A stretch of DNA of 64,000 nt from Bacillota bacterium (GTDB lineage: Bacteria > Bacillota > Clostridia > Lachnospirales > Lachnospiraceae): NCBI GenBank assembly GCA_023392535.1, contig JAEVYY010000009.1:515430-579429 (forward strand), given 5' to 3'. Below, in pieces: positions 52,049 to 60,875 of this stretch. A program made the position numbers and the translations under genes. Under the pieces are notes generated by a model that did no database searches, was not told the DNA's origin, and saw only the letters and a program-made list of their open reading frames with translations. Numbering within the stretch: position 1 is the stretch's first letter; every line of letters starts with the position of its first letter.

Positions 52049-53878
52049 ATGAAACAAAAAAGAGAAGATGTAAGAAACATTGCAATAATCGCCCATGTAG
52101 ATCATGGTAAAACAACTCTAGTAGATCAATTATTAAAACAAAGTGGCGTATTCAGAGCCAATCAGGAAGTGGCTGAACGTATTATGGACTCTAACGATAT
52201 CGAAAAAGAGCGTGGTATTACGATTCTTTCCAAGAATACTGCTGTCGTATATAAAAATACGAAAATTAATATTATAGATACCCCAGGTCACGCTGATTTT
52301 GGTGGCGAAGTAGAACGTGTTCTTAAAATGGTCAATGGCGTTGTTCTAGTTGTGGATGCTTTTGAAGGAGCTATGCCCCAGACAAAATTCGTACTGCGAA
52401 AAGCACTGGAATTGCAACTGCCAGTCATCGTATGTATTAACAAAATCGACAGACCTGAAGCAAGACCTGAAAGCGTCATAGATGAAGTACTGGAGCTGTT
52501 TATGGATTTGGAAGCAAACGATGAACAATTGGATTGTCCTTTTGTTTTTGCCTCTGCAAAATCCGGAACATCTACACTTGATTTAGAGCAACCAGGTACA
52601 GACATGATTCCCCTTTTTGAAACAATTCTTGATTACATTCCAGCTCCGACGGGAGATCCCGAAGCTGGCACCCAAGTATTAATCAGCACCATCGATTACA
52701 ATGAATATGTGGGTCGCATCGGTGTCGGTAAAGTTGACAACGGATCTGTTCGTGTGAATCAGGAGGTAGTTCTTGTAAATGCACATGAAGCAGAAAAACA
52801 GAAAAAAGTAAAAATCAGTAAATTGTATGAATATGTTGGTTTAAATAAAATCGAAGTCGCTAAAGCAGATATCGGTTCTATCGTTGCTATCTCTGGTATT
52901 GCAGATCTCCACATTGGTGATACCTTGTGCTCTGTTGAAAATCCGCAGCCAATTATGTTTCAAAAAATTTCGGAACCTACGATTGCTATGACTTTCATGG
53001 TAAATGATTCTCCTCTCGCCGGACAAGAAGGTAAATTCGTGACAAGCCGTCACCTTCGTGACCGTCTGTTCCGTGAATTAAATACAGATGTAAGCTTACG
53101 AGTAGAAGAAACAGATTCTGCAGATTCTTTTAAGGTATCTGGGCGTGGTGAGTTACATTTATCTGTACTGATTGAAAATATGCGTCGTGAGGGTTATGAA
53201 TTTTCTGTTAGTAAAGCGGAAGTTCTATATCGCGCGGATGAAAACGGAAAGAAAACAGAGCCAATGGAATTGGTCTATATTGATGTTCCCGAGGAATTTA
53301 CAGGCAATGTCATCGAAAAACTAGGACAACGAAAAGGGGAACTTCGGAATATGGGACTTTCCAGCGGTGGTTACACCCGTCTTGAATTTTCTATTCCTGC
53401 CCGCGGACTTATTGGCTACCGTGGTGAGTTTATGACAGATACAAAAGGAAACGGCATTATGAATACAATCTTTGATGGTTATGGTCCATTTAAAGGGGAG
53501 ATACAATATAGAAAGCAAGGGTCCCTTATTGCATTTGAAGCAGGTGAGACGATCACCTATGGTTTGTACAACGCACAAGAACGTGGCACTCTTTTCATTG
53601 GAGCTGGTGAAAAAGTATACTCAGGAATGATTATTGGGCAAAGTGCAAAGCCAGAAGATGTGGAACTTAATGTATGCAAGAAAAAACAGCTAACCAATAC
53701 GCGTTCCTCCGGTGCGGATGAGGCTCTTCGTCTTTCACCTCCTAGAATTCTAAGTTTAGAGCAAGCACTTGACTTTATTGATACCGATGAATTATTGGAA
53801 GTGACCCCTGAAAGTCTCCGTATTCGTAAAAAAATCTTAGATCCTACGTTGAGAAAAAGAGCCGGATTCAAAAAATAA
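52049..53878 (+). CDS. typA: Ribosome-associated GTPase TypA/BipA
   Basis: 609 residues, standard for the family. The translational GTPase motifs are AHVDHGKTTLVDQLL (G1), RGITI (G2), DTPGHADFGGEVERVL (G3), NKIDRPEARP (G4) and SAKSG-type (G5), followed by domains II, III, V and the BipA-specific C-terminus. It acts on 50S assembly and stress translation. Ribosome site GAGGGAG. Confidence 0.97.
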   Translation: MKQKREDVRNIAIIAHVDHGKTTLVDQLLKQSGVFRANQEVAERIMDSNDIEKERGITILSKNTAVVYKNTKINIIDTPGHADFGGEVERVLKMVNGVVLVVDAFEGAMPQTKFVLRKALELQLPVIVCINKIDRPEARPESVIDEVLELFMDLEANDEQLDCPFVFASAKSGTSTLDLEQPGTDMIPLFETILDYIPAPTGDPEAGTQVLISTIDYNEYVGRIGVGKVDNGSVRVNQEVVLVNAHEAEKQKKVKISKLYEYVGLNKIEVAKADIGSIVAISGIADLHIGDTLCSVENPQPIMFQKISEPTIAMTFMVNDSPLAGQEGKFVTSRHLRDRLFRELNTDVSLRVEETDSADSFKVSGRGELHLSVLIENMRREGYEFSVSKAEVLYRADENGKKTEPMELVYIDVPEEFTGNVIEKLGQRKGELRNMGLSSGGYTRLEFSIPARGLIGYRGEFMTDTKGNGIMNTIFDGYGPFKGEIQYRKQGSLIAFEAGETITYGLYNAQERGTLFIGAGEKVYSGMIIGQSAKPEDVELNVCKKKQLTNTRSSGADEALRLSPPRILSLEQALDFIDTDELLEVTPESLRIRKKILDPTLRKRAGFKK

Positions 53879-53882
53879 CAAA

Positions 53883-53924
53883 AAAATGCTCTCTCCAAGT
53901 TTTTTTCTTGGAAGAGAGCATTTT
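53883..53924. terminator. Bidirectional terminator between typA and the EamA gene
   Basis: AAAATGCTCTCT pairs perfectly with its complement and extends inward with CCAA/TTGG. A-rich on one side and T-rich on the other, so it serves both convergent genes. Confidence 0.88.
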
Positions 53925-53929
53925 AATTT

Positions 53930-54781
53930 TCATTCTGTTATTTGATTTATTCTGCTATCTCGCAACGAAATAAATTCATTAAAGACAATCGAACTAATTA
54001 CAATCGCACCCCCTATTAATACGGTAGGAGCTATCTTCTCACCTGCGAACAAAAACACCCAAAACGGATTTAACAGTGGTTCCAAAACAGGTATTAAAAT
54101 AGCTTCTATTGATGATACCTGCTTTATTGCTAAAGTATACAATATATAGGGAATACCAAGCTGTACCACCCCAAGCAAACATAAATATAAGGAAGAAGAT
54201 GCCGATGGTATCTGATGTGGTATAAAAGGAACCGCTATTAGAAATGTCAAAACATTACCGAGTAGCGTCACCTCCACCACAGATCCTTCTTTATGCTTTT
54301 TAAGCAATATGACAAGCAATGCCTGAAATATGCCGGAAAAACAAGCTATAATATTTCCCAACATAGTGCCTTTTCCAAAACTACCTATAAAAAACAATAG
54401 CATGCCAGATAACACAGCGACAACTGTCAGATAATCAGAACGTTTGATATTTTCTTTTAGTATAATGGCTGTTATAATAATCACCCATATAGGGGATGTA
54501 AATTGTAAAAAAATGGCATTCGCTGAAGTTGTTAACTTGTTCGCTCCTACAAAAGAAAAAAGCAATGCCACATAGGTGCAGGCACCAGCGATATTTATCT
54601 TATTAATTGTTATTCTTACTTTTCCAAGGTACAAGAACATGACGATAGCCGCTATCCCACTTCTTATCCCTGCAATGGCAATCGGATTCATATCAATTAA
54701 CTTAATAAGGATTCCCCCAGTACTCCATAGGCAGGCTGCCATCGCCAGATATAAAATCGCTTTTTTTCTGTCTGTATTCAT
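53930..54781 (-). CDS. EamA-family (DMT) metabolite transporter
   Basis: 283 residues with ten hydrophobic segments in two EamA repeats: LYLAMAACLWSTGGILIKLID in the first and GNIIACFSGIFQALLVILLKKH in the second. DMT members export or import amino acids, nucleosides or other small metabolites; substrate unknown here. Single-gene unit ending at the shared terminator with typA. Confidence 0.88.
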   Translation of the reverse strand: MNTDRKKAILYLAMAACLWSTGGILIKLIDMNPIAIAGIRSGIAAIVMFLYLGKVRITINKINIAGACTYVALLFSFVGANKLTTSANAIFLQFTSPIWVIIITAIILKENIKRSDYLTVVAVLSGMLLFFIGSFGKGTMLGNIIACFSGIFQALLVILLKKHKEGSVVEVTLLGNVLTFLIAVPFIPHQIPSASSSLYLCLLGVVQLGIPYILYTLAIKQVSSIEAILIPVLEPLLNPFWVFLFAGEKIAPTVLIGGAIVISSIVFNEFISLRDSRINQITE

Positions 54782-54834
54782 TTTTTGTCCTTCTTAAGTT
54801 ACATTTTCCTATCCTTTACCATTTTACTAATACT

Positions 54835-56166
54835 CTATAAATGCAACAACAAAGATGCAATTCTAAAATAAATAATTAGTGATAAAGCATCTACGATCGT
54901 TGTAATAAAAGGACTTGCCATGACCGCTGGATCAAATCCTACCTTTTTTGCCCCCATCGGCAAGATACAACCTACTATTTTCGCCAAAAACACAGTTGCC
55001 ACTAACGTAAAACATACAACCGCAGCTACTGCAATACTGACTTTGTCAATCAGCAATAACTTTATAAAATTAGCAAGCGCAAGCGTTATCCCACATAACA
55101 GTGCTACTCTTGCTTCTTTCCAAATGACTGCGACCATATCGCTGAACTGAATCTCATTCAATGATAATCCACGAATAATAGTGACGCTTGACTGTCCTCC
55201 TGCATTACCACCAGTATCCATTAACATTGGAATAAATGCCGTCAATACCACACAAGCACTCAATGCATCTTCAAAAGAAGTAATGATCTTACCTGTGAAG
55301 GTAGCAGATATCATGAGTAATAATAACCATGGTATTCTCTTTTTCCAAGTCTCTAATACACCCATCTTCATATATGGTTTATCGGAAGGTACGATAGCCG
55401 CCATCTTCTCAATATCTTCCGTTGCTTCCTCCTGCATGATATCCACAACATCATCCACTGTTATGATACCAACCAGACGATTTTCATTGTCAACAACCGG
55501 CATTGCAGTAAAATCATACTTTTGAAATTGTCTTGCAACTTCTTCCTGATCCATCAGCGTATGAAGCGATATTACATTCTCATGCATGATTTCTCCAATA
55601 ATTTCTTCTGGATCACTTAATAGTAAATATCTTAATGCAACGGTGCCGACCAATGTACGTTTATTATCTAATACATAGCAGATATTGATGGTCTCCTTAT
55701 CAATACCCACTTTTCTAATTCTTTCAATGGAGTCTGAGACAGTAAGATTTTCTTTTAAATCAACAAACTCCACTGTCATGATACTTCCAGCAGAATACTC
55801 TGGGTAACGCAATAAATGATTGATATCCCTACGTGCCTCTGAATTCGCGTTAGCAAGTAATTTTTTTACAATATTGGCAGGCATTTCTTCTAACAGATCT
55901 GTTGCATCATCAGCCATAAGATTATTTATAATATTGGCTGCTTCCTTATCTGATAAGGAAGTAATAATTACCTGCTGATCTTCAATTGGCAGGTAGGAAA
56001 ACACATCTGCTGCCAAAGACTTCGGAAGTATTCTGAATATCTTCAGCATATCTTCTTCTTTTAATGCCTCTAAAAAGGCAGCAATATCAGCATCGTTCAG
56101 CTGTGCTAGTTCCTGACGAAGCCTTGTATATTGCTTGGTGTTCACTAATTCTATTAATTCTTCCAT
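54835..56166 (-). CDS. mgtE: Magnesium transporter MgtE
   Basis: 443 residues. N domain of helical repeats (DADIAAFLEALKEEDMLKIFRILPKSLAADVFSYL ... LMADDATDLLEEMPANIVKKLL), a pair of CBS domains (AGSIMTVEFVDLKENLT, and FDFTAMPVVDNENRLVGIITVDDVVDIM) and a C-terminal five-helix channel (PMLMDTGGNAGGQSSVTIIRGL with the GGNAGGQ pore motif). Mg2+ uptake is expected. Ribosome site AAGGAGAG. The region before it is an unusual GC-rich leader. Confidence 0.96.
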   Translation of the reverse strand: MEELIELVNTKQYTRLRQELAQLNDADIAAFLEALKEEDMLKIFRILPKSLAADVFSYLPIEDQQVIITSLSDKEAANIINNLMADDATDLLEEMPANIVKKLLANANSEARRDINHLLRYPEYSAGSIMTVEFVDLKENLTVSDSIERIRKVGIDKETINICYVLDNKRTLVGTVALRYLLLSDPEEIIGEIMHENVISLHTLMDQEEVARQFQKYDFTAMPVVDNENRLVGIITVDDVVDIMQEEATEDIEKMAAIVPSDKPYMKMGVLETWKKRIPWLLLLMISATFTGKIITSFEDALSACVVLTAFIPMLMDTGGNAGGQSSVTIIRGLSLNEIQFSDMVAVIWKEARVALLCGITLALANFIKLLLIDKVSIAVAAVVCFTLVATVFLAKIVGCILPMGAKKVGFDPAVMASPFITTIVDALSLIIYFRIASLLLHL

Positions 56167-56269
56167 AGCAACTCTCCTTATGTGAGCCGCCTGTCTCCAG
56201 ATGGCTGTTTTCTATGCGCCACCCGGGCAGAGGAATATCCGCGCCTGCAACTTGCGTCATTCGTTTCAT
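56087..56269 (-). CDS. Possible leader peptide of mgtE (uORF)
   Basis: A 60-codon frame starting with a ribosome site (AAAGGTGG) and reading MKRMTQVAGADIPLPGWRIE at its start. It runs through the GC-rich leader and overlaps the mgtE start by 80 bases in another frame. The early acidic-proline stretch ADIPLP recalls the Pro/acidic leader peptides that sense Mg2+ in enteric bacteria (MgtL), but homology is not claimed. Translation is uncertain. Confidence 0.35.
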   Translation of the reverse strand: MKRMTQVAGADIPLPGWRIENSHLETGGSHKESCYGRINRISEHQAIYKASSGTSTAERC

Positions 56270-56300
56270 AAAAAACCACCACCTTTCAAAGAATTATTCT
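56167..56300 (-). promoter_or_regulatory. GC-rich structured leader of mgtE
   Basis: From 56181 to 56260 I count 47 G or C in 80 bases (59%), far above the surrounding sequence. A hairpin AGCC-AT-CTG-GAGA-CAG-GC-GGCT (56185-56206) lies directly upstream of the mgtE ribosome site, and GCC/GGC pairings are possible further up. It does not fit the M-box consensus I know. A structured cis-regulatory RNA is likely. Confidence 0.5.
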
Positions 56301-56334
56301 AACATTCTACTTTTTTCAAACTTATTTAAATATA

Positions 56335-56991
56335 CTAGACCGTTTCTTTTTTGTCAATGAAATAGAGTCTTTCAACTTCTTCCATTTTTACTTTTGCCGC
56401 GGTTGCCTCCACAACTTTTTTTTGTAGGGAAGCCGTCTTGTGTTGTGACGCCAAAATTGTAAAAACAACTTGTTCGGTATATTCTGTTTCATAAGTCACA
56501 ATATCGGCTTGACCCAATAAATACTGAATTTTTCCTGCATTATTATAATCTGCTGCAATTCGTGTCTTAACACCATACCGCATTGTTACAATCTCACTTC
56601 TGTTAAGTCCCAGCTGAGCAGCTTTTGTATATGCCCGTATCAATCCTCCCGTCCCCAAGAGCGTCCCACCAAAATACCGCGTCACAACAACTGCAACATT
56701 TCTGATCTCTTCTCCTAAAAACACTTCCAAAATCGGTCTCCCTGCTGTACCACTTGGTTCTCCATCGTCACTGCATCGAATGATTTCTGCATTTTCTCCT
56801 ATTATATAAGCAGAACAGTTATGTCTCGCATCCCAATACTTTTTTTTCATTTTATTTATAAATTCTATTGCTTGTTCCTCTGTATTTGCCGGATGGACAG
56901 TCACAATAAATCTTGATTTTTTTTCTACCAACTCATCGCGACCACCAACATGCACGATTTTATAGGATTCTATTCGTTCCATCTGATTCAT
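56335..56991 (-). CDS. YigZ/IMPACT family protein
   Basis: A 218-residue protein of the UPF0029/IMPACT family. Conserved blocks are KKSRFIVTVHPANTEEQAIEFINKMKKKYWDARHNCSAYIIGE, CSDDGEPSGTAGRPILEVF and VAVVVTRYFGGTLLGTGGLIRAYT. The function is unresolved (possibly RNA or ribosome related). Start may be Met1 or Met4. A 14-bp palindrome lies about 95 bases upstream. Confidence 0.9.
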   Translation of the reverse strand: MNQMERIESYKIVHVGGRDELVEKKSRFIVTVHPANTEEQAIEFINKMKKKYWDARHNCSAYIIGENAEIIRCSDDGEPSGTAGRPILEVFLGEEIRNVAVVVTRYFGGTLLGTGGLIRAYTKAAQLGLNRSEIVTMRYGVKTRIAADYNNAGKIQYLLGQADIVTYETEYTEQVVFTILASQHKTASLQKKVVEATAAKVKMEEVERLYFIDKKETV

Positions 56992-57084
56992 CTGCCATTT
57001 ACCTGCTAAACTATAATAAATATGTTATTTCTATACGAACTCGATCCCTAATATCTTAGCATAAGCGCGAATAAATGTGTATAT

Positions 57085-57098
57085 AATTGTTAACAATT
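57085..57098. promoter_or_regulatory. 14-bp perfect palindrome in the YigZ-PBP intergenic region
   Basis: AATTGTTAACAATT is a perfect palindrome between the divergent YigZ and PBP1A genes. It could be a repressor operator; the factor is unknown. A/T-rich palindromes of this size can also occur by chance. Confidence 0.35.
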
Positions 57099-57138
57099 CT
57101 TAATATATCATAAAATCCTTTATTTACCTTTTTTCTTT

Positions 57139-57147
57139 TGGTATAAT
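57139..57147 (+). promoter_or_regulatory. Extended -10 promoter of the PBP1A gene
   Basis: TGG followed by a perfect TATAAT matches the extended -10 pattern. The -35 region is poor. It lies about 68 bases before the PBP1A ATG. Confidence 0.55.
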
Positions 57148-57214
57148 ATGCATAGTGCGATTTTTTATGATCGTATTACCTTTGTGCCATGCAGAGGATT
57201 AAGGAGGCTTTTCA

Positions 57215-59899
57215 ATGAATTATGGAAAAAAGGGAGTGCGCAAGAAACAACAGGCACTCAATTCGAAATCAATAAAAATGAAAAAAATGTTCGCCGTAAC
57301 GCTTTTAAAAGCGGTTCTTGTTATTATTCTATCGCTTGGCGTTATCGGCCTCTGTGCAGGTATAGGGATCTTTAAAGGTATTATTAGTTCTGCACCTGAT
57401 ATCTCTAACATTGACGTATCTCCTTCTGGTTTTTCGACCTTTGTATACGATTGCGAGGGACATGAGATTACAAAGCTGGTATCTTCAGATTCCAATCGTA
57501 TTCCAGTATCCATGGATAAAATTCCAGAAAATATGGCCCATGCATTTGTTGCCATCGAAGACGAACGCTTTTATGAACATAATGGAATTGATATTCAAGG
57601 AATTCTTCGTGCTGCTGTCATCGGTATTAAGAACAGGTCTTTATCACAAGGCGCCAGTACGATTACACAACAGTTATTGAAAAATAATGTATTTAAGGGA
57701 TGGGTCGATGAAAATTCCTTTATGGAGAAAGCAAAAAGAAAAATACAAGAACAATACCTCGCTCTTGAACTTGAAAAGGTAATGGACAAAGATACTATTT
57801 TAGAAAATTATATGAATACCATTAACCTTGGGCAAAATACACTTGGTGTACAGGCTGCTTCCCTTCGCTATTTTAATGAACCTGTCTATAAGTTAAATCT
57901 TTCTGAATGCGCTGTTATTGCAAGTATTACACAGAACCCATCCAAATATAATCCGATTACGCATCCAGATAAGAATGCAGAACGCCGTAAAAAGACACTG
58001 AATAATATGTTGGAATTAGGGTACATCTCACAAGAAGAATATGATGAAGCTATCCATGACAACGTTTATGACAGGATTCAAACTGTAAATACTGATATAG
58101 AGACTGATTCCGTATATACATACTTTATTGATGAATTGACCGAACAAGTCTTAGAGGATCTCATTAATACGAAGGGGTATAACGAGACACAGGCTTACAC
58201 CGCTCTATATAGCGGTGGACTTAGTATCTATACAACACAGGATCCTACAATTCAAGCAATTTGTGATAGTGTATACAATGATGAATCCAATTATCCGGAA
58301 AATACAAAATGGTATTTGAATTATGCCTTAAGCATTGAGAAATCAAGCGGCGAGACTGAGAACTTTAGTTCTGAAATGTTCAAAGCCTACTTTCAACAGC
58401 AAAATCCAAAGTTCAATATGCTCTACGCTTCCCGTGAAGATGCGGATGCTGCTATCGAAACTTATAAGTCAGCCGTTATGCAAAATGGGGATGAAGTACT
58501 TGCAGAAACCAAGACTCTTACTCCACAACCACAGGTATCCCTTACCATTGAGGATCAAAGCACTGGACATATTGTTGCTATGGTTGGTGGTCGTGGTACC
58601 AAAGAAGGAAGCCGTACTTTAAATCGTGCTTCTAATACGAAAAGACAACCCGGTTCTTGTTTTAAAGTAGTGTCCACATACGCTCCTGCACTTGACAGCG
58701 CCGGATTGAATCTCGCTACTGTTTTTGTAGATGCGCCATTCAATTATGAGAATGGCCGCCCTGTCAAGAACTGGTATAGCAGTGGATACAAAGGAATTTG
58801 CTCTTTACGCTATGGTATTGAACAATCACTTAATATTATTGCAGTCAAAACTTTGACATCAATCACTCCTCAATTAGGGTTTGACTATCTTGAAAATTTT
58901 GGATTTTCAACTTTAGTTGCCAGGCGTACGGAATCCGATGGACGCATTGTTTCTGATATTGGTCAGCCACTGGCTCTTGGCGGAATTACCGATGGCGTTA
59001 CAAATATGGAATTGAATGCAGCATTTGCATCTATTGCTAATTCGGGAACTTATATGAAACCGACCCTTTATACGAAGATTGTCGATCACGATGGCAATGT
59101 ATTAATCGATAACACACAGCCAGAATCTCATCAGGTCATCAAAGCGACCACTGCATTCCTGTTGACAGATGCTATGGTCGATGTCGTTACCAAGGGAACT
59201 GGTGCCAGCGTTAACTTTGGGGGTATGGCTATGGCTGGTAAAACTGGTACAACCTCTGATTATAAAGATGTATGGTTCAGTGGATATACACCGTACTATA
59301 CAGCTACGACATGGGCTGGATATGACAACAATGCAAATCTATCAGGAACTGAGAAAAATCTTGCAAAAACAATGTGGAAAAATGTGATGTCCCAGATTCA
59401 TGTCGACTTGCCAAATAAGTCTTTTACTGTTCCGAGTGGAATCGTACAGGCGACTGTATGCGCAAAGTCAGGTAAACTTCCAATTGCTGGTCTGTGCGAT
59501 GCAGATTTGAAAACGGAATATTTTGCAGATGGAACTGTGCCTACCGAAAGCTGCGATGTTCACTACCAAGGTATGGTTTGTCTTTATAGTGGACTTCCTG
59601 CCAGTGATCATTGTCCATTTAAAGTATCTCAGGCATTAGAATTGACACCTTCGCTGGATGCAGCATTGTCTGGCTCCACTACTGCCGCCAATGCTCCTGT
59701 ACCAGGTGCTGAGACTGGCACGACACAAATGTGTCCTCATAATGAATTGTTTTTCCAGCAGCCGAATGCGGAAGCAATTGTGCAGCAACAAGCACTGGAA
59801 TTACAGCAACGGCAGGCTGCCAACGCCGCTGCCGCAGCAGCTGCAGCCGGTATTAATTCACCATCTCAGCCGGATACACCTGTTCCTCCGACCCCTTAA
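57215..59899 (+). CDS. Class A penicillin-binding protein (PBP1A type)
   Basis: An 894-residue bifunctional peptidoglycan synthase. One transmembrane helix near residue 30-55, a GT51 glycosyltransferase (AFVAIEDERFYEHNGID, GASTITQQLLKNNVF) and a transpeptidase domain with catalytic SCFK in RQPGSCFKVV, SLN in EQSLNIIAVK and KTG in GKTGTTSDYK. The C-terminal 200 residues include Cys pairs (CAKSGKLPIAGLC, CDVHYQGMVCLYSGL) and a Gln/Ala/Pro-rich tail. Strong site AAGGAGG. Terminator follows. Confidence 0.96.
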   Translation: MNYGKKGVRKKQQALNSKSIKMKKMFAVTLLKAVLVIILSLGVIGLCAGIGIFKGIISSAPDISNIDVSPSGFSTFVYDCEGHEITKLVSSDSNRIPVSMDKIPENMAHAFVAIEDERFYEHNGIDIQGILRAAVIGIKNRSLSQGASTITQQLLKNNVFKGWVDENSFMEKAKRKIQEQYLALELEKVMDKDTILENYMNTINLGQNTLGVQAASLRYFNEPVYKLNLSECAVIASITQNPSKYNPITHPDKNAERRKKTLNNMLELGYISQEEYDEAIHDNVYDRIQTVNTDIETDSVYTYFIDELTEQVLEDLINTKGYNETQAYTALYSGGLSIYTTQDPTIQAICDSVYNDESNYPENTKWYLNYALSIEKSSGETENFSSEMFKAYFQQQNPKFNMLYASREDADAAIETYKSAVMQNGDEVLAETKTLTPQPQVSLTIEDQSTGHIVAMVGGRGTKEGSRTLNRASNTKRQPGSCFKVVSTYAPALDSAGLNLATVFVDAPFNYENGRPVKNWYSSGYKGICSLRYGIEQSLNIIAVKTLTSITPQLGFDYLENFGFSTLVARRTESDGRIVSDIGQPLALGGITDGVTNMELNAAFASIANSGTYMKPTLYTKIVDHDGNVLIDNTQPESHQVIKATTAFLLTDAMVDVVTKGTGASVNFGGMAMAGKTGTTSDYKDVWFSGYTPYYTATTWAGYDNNANLSGTEKNLAKTMWKNVMSQIHVDLPNKSFTVPSGIVQATVCAKSGKLPIAGLCDADLKTEYFADGTVPTESCDVHYQGMVCLYSGLPASDHCPFKVSQALELTPSLDAALSGSTTAANAPVPGAETGTTQMCPHNELFFQQPNAEAIVQQQALELQQRQAANAAAAAAAAGINSPSQPDTPVPPTP

Positions 59900-59931
59900 T
59901 AGGTACCATACAATTTCATAATAGAAAACAA

Positions 59932-59980
59932 AATAAATATCAGCATATAAACTTTCTTCCATTATATGCCGATATTTATT
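59932..59980 (+). terminator. Terminator of the PBP1A gene
   Basis: AATAAATATCAGCATATAA pairs with its complement with a single mismatch (19-bp stem) around an 11-base loop. It lies between the PBP1A stop and the next gene on the same strand. Confidence 0.75.
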
Positions 59981-60042
59981 GTATTAAACTAATTATGGAG
60001 ATTCACTGGCATGGATGCCATCACAATCAAAGGAGTGATTTT

Positions 60043-60789
60043 ATGGGTATTAATCTGAATTTTAACTACTCTACACTTTTCTCTAGTCTATCTGCTTCAA
60101 CATCAAATACTTCCGGCAATACCAAACCTACCATTAACTTATCTGATTATGCTAGTATTAAGAATGGAAGCTATTACCAATTGCTAAAAGCATATTATAA
60201 AAAAAACAGTGCGAATCGTTCCTCACCAGAAAATGCTTCCAGGAATTCTGATTCCACACTTACCACTGTGCAGGCTGATTCTAATTCTCTAAAAAATTCT
60301 TCAGAGAAATTAACAAATACAGGAACGGGGTCTCTATTCACTAAGAAACAGATTACTACAAAAAACTCTGATGGTTCCTCCTCTACTACCTATGACTATG
60401 ACATGGATGCTATCTATAAAGGGATTAAATCTTTTGTAGACGATTACAATTCTATGTTGGATTCCGGAAGTAATTCTTCCAATAAAAATGTGTTGGGTCA
60501 AACATTAAATATGACCTTCACTACAAAGGCCTATTCCCGCCTATTGTCAGCTGTTGGTATTACGGTTGGTTCCGACAACAAATTAACGCTTGATAAAGAG
60601 AGTTTGAAAACCTCGAAAGTATCAGATATCAAATCTCTTTTTAACGGAAATAGCTCTTATGCCTATCATATTTTAACCAAAGCTTCAAGAATTAGTTACT
60701 ATGCGGATGCTGCAAACGGCACTTATAATAATAAGGGTAGTTTAACCACTCTCTCCCCTTCCGGTTCTCGTTATAACAGTTATTTCTAA
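60043..60789 (+). CDS. FliD C-terminal-like protein, non-flagellar context
   Basis: 248 residues from the ATG with AAAGGAG upstream; a longer in-frame start at 59995 has no ribosome site. The N-terminal 110 residues are Ser/Asn/Thr-rich. Residues about 120-215 (AIYKGIKSFVDDYNSMLD ... AYSRLLSAVGITVGSDNKLTLDKESLKTSKVSDIKSLFNGNS) follow the pattern of the flagellar cap protein FliD C-terminus (FV-x-x-YN-x-L ... GIT ... L-x-LD-x-x-L ... LF). No signal peptide or flagellar genes are visible. Function unknown. Confidence 0.65.
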   Translation: MGINLNFNYSTLFSSLSASTSNTSGNTKPTINLSDYASIKNGSYYQLLKAYYKKNSANRSSPENASRNSDSTLTTVQADSNSLKNSSEKLTNTGTGSLFTKKQITTKNSDGSSSTTYDYDMDAIYKGIKSFVDDYNSMLDSGSNSSNKNVLGQTLNMTFTTKAYSRLLSAVGITVGSDNKLTLDKESLKTSKVSDIKSLFNGNSSYAYHILTKASRISYYADAANGTYNNKGSLTTLSPSGSRYNSYF

Positions 60790-60793
60790 TAAA

Positions 60794-60869
60794 AGTTGAT
60801 GCACTACATATTCAATTGGAACATGTTTCTTCCTTAGGTTACCACCAAATTATGTTTTGCATCAGCTTT
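60794..60869. terminator. Possible long-loop terminator after the FliD-like gene
   Basis: AGTTGATGCA and TGCATCAGCT pair (one mismatch) across a loop of more than 50 bases, ending with TTT. It lies between convergent genes and may serve both. Weak evidence. Confidence 0.4.
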
Positions 60870-60875
60870 AAATAA

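Noticed and set aside
56167..56300. M-box (ykoK) riboswitch before mgtE
   Set aside because: The M-box consensus blocks I know are not present and the region is too short; it is therefore reported as an unidentified leader.
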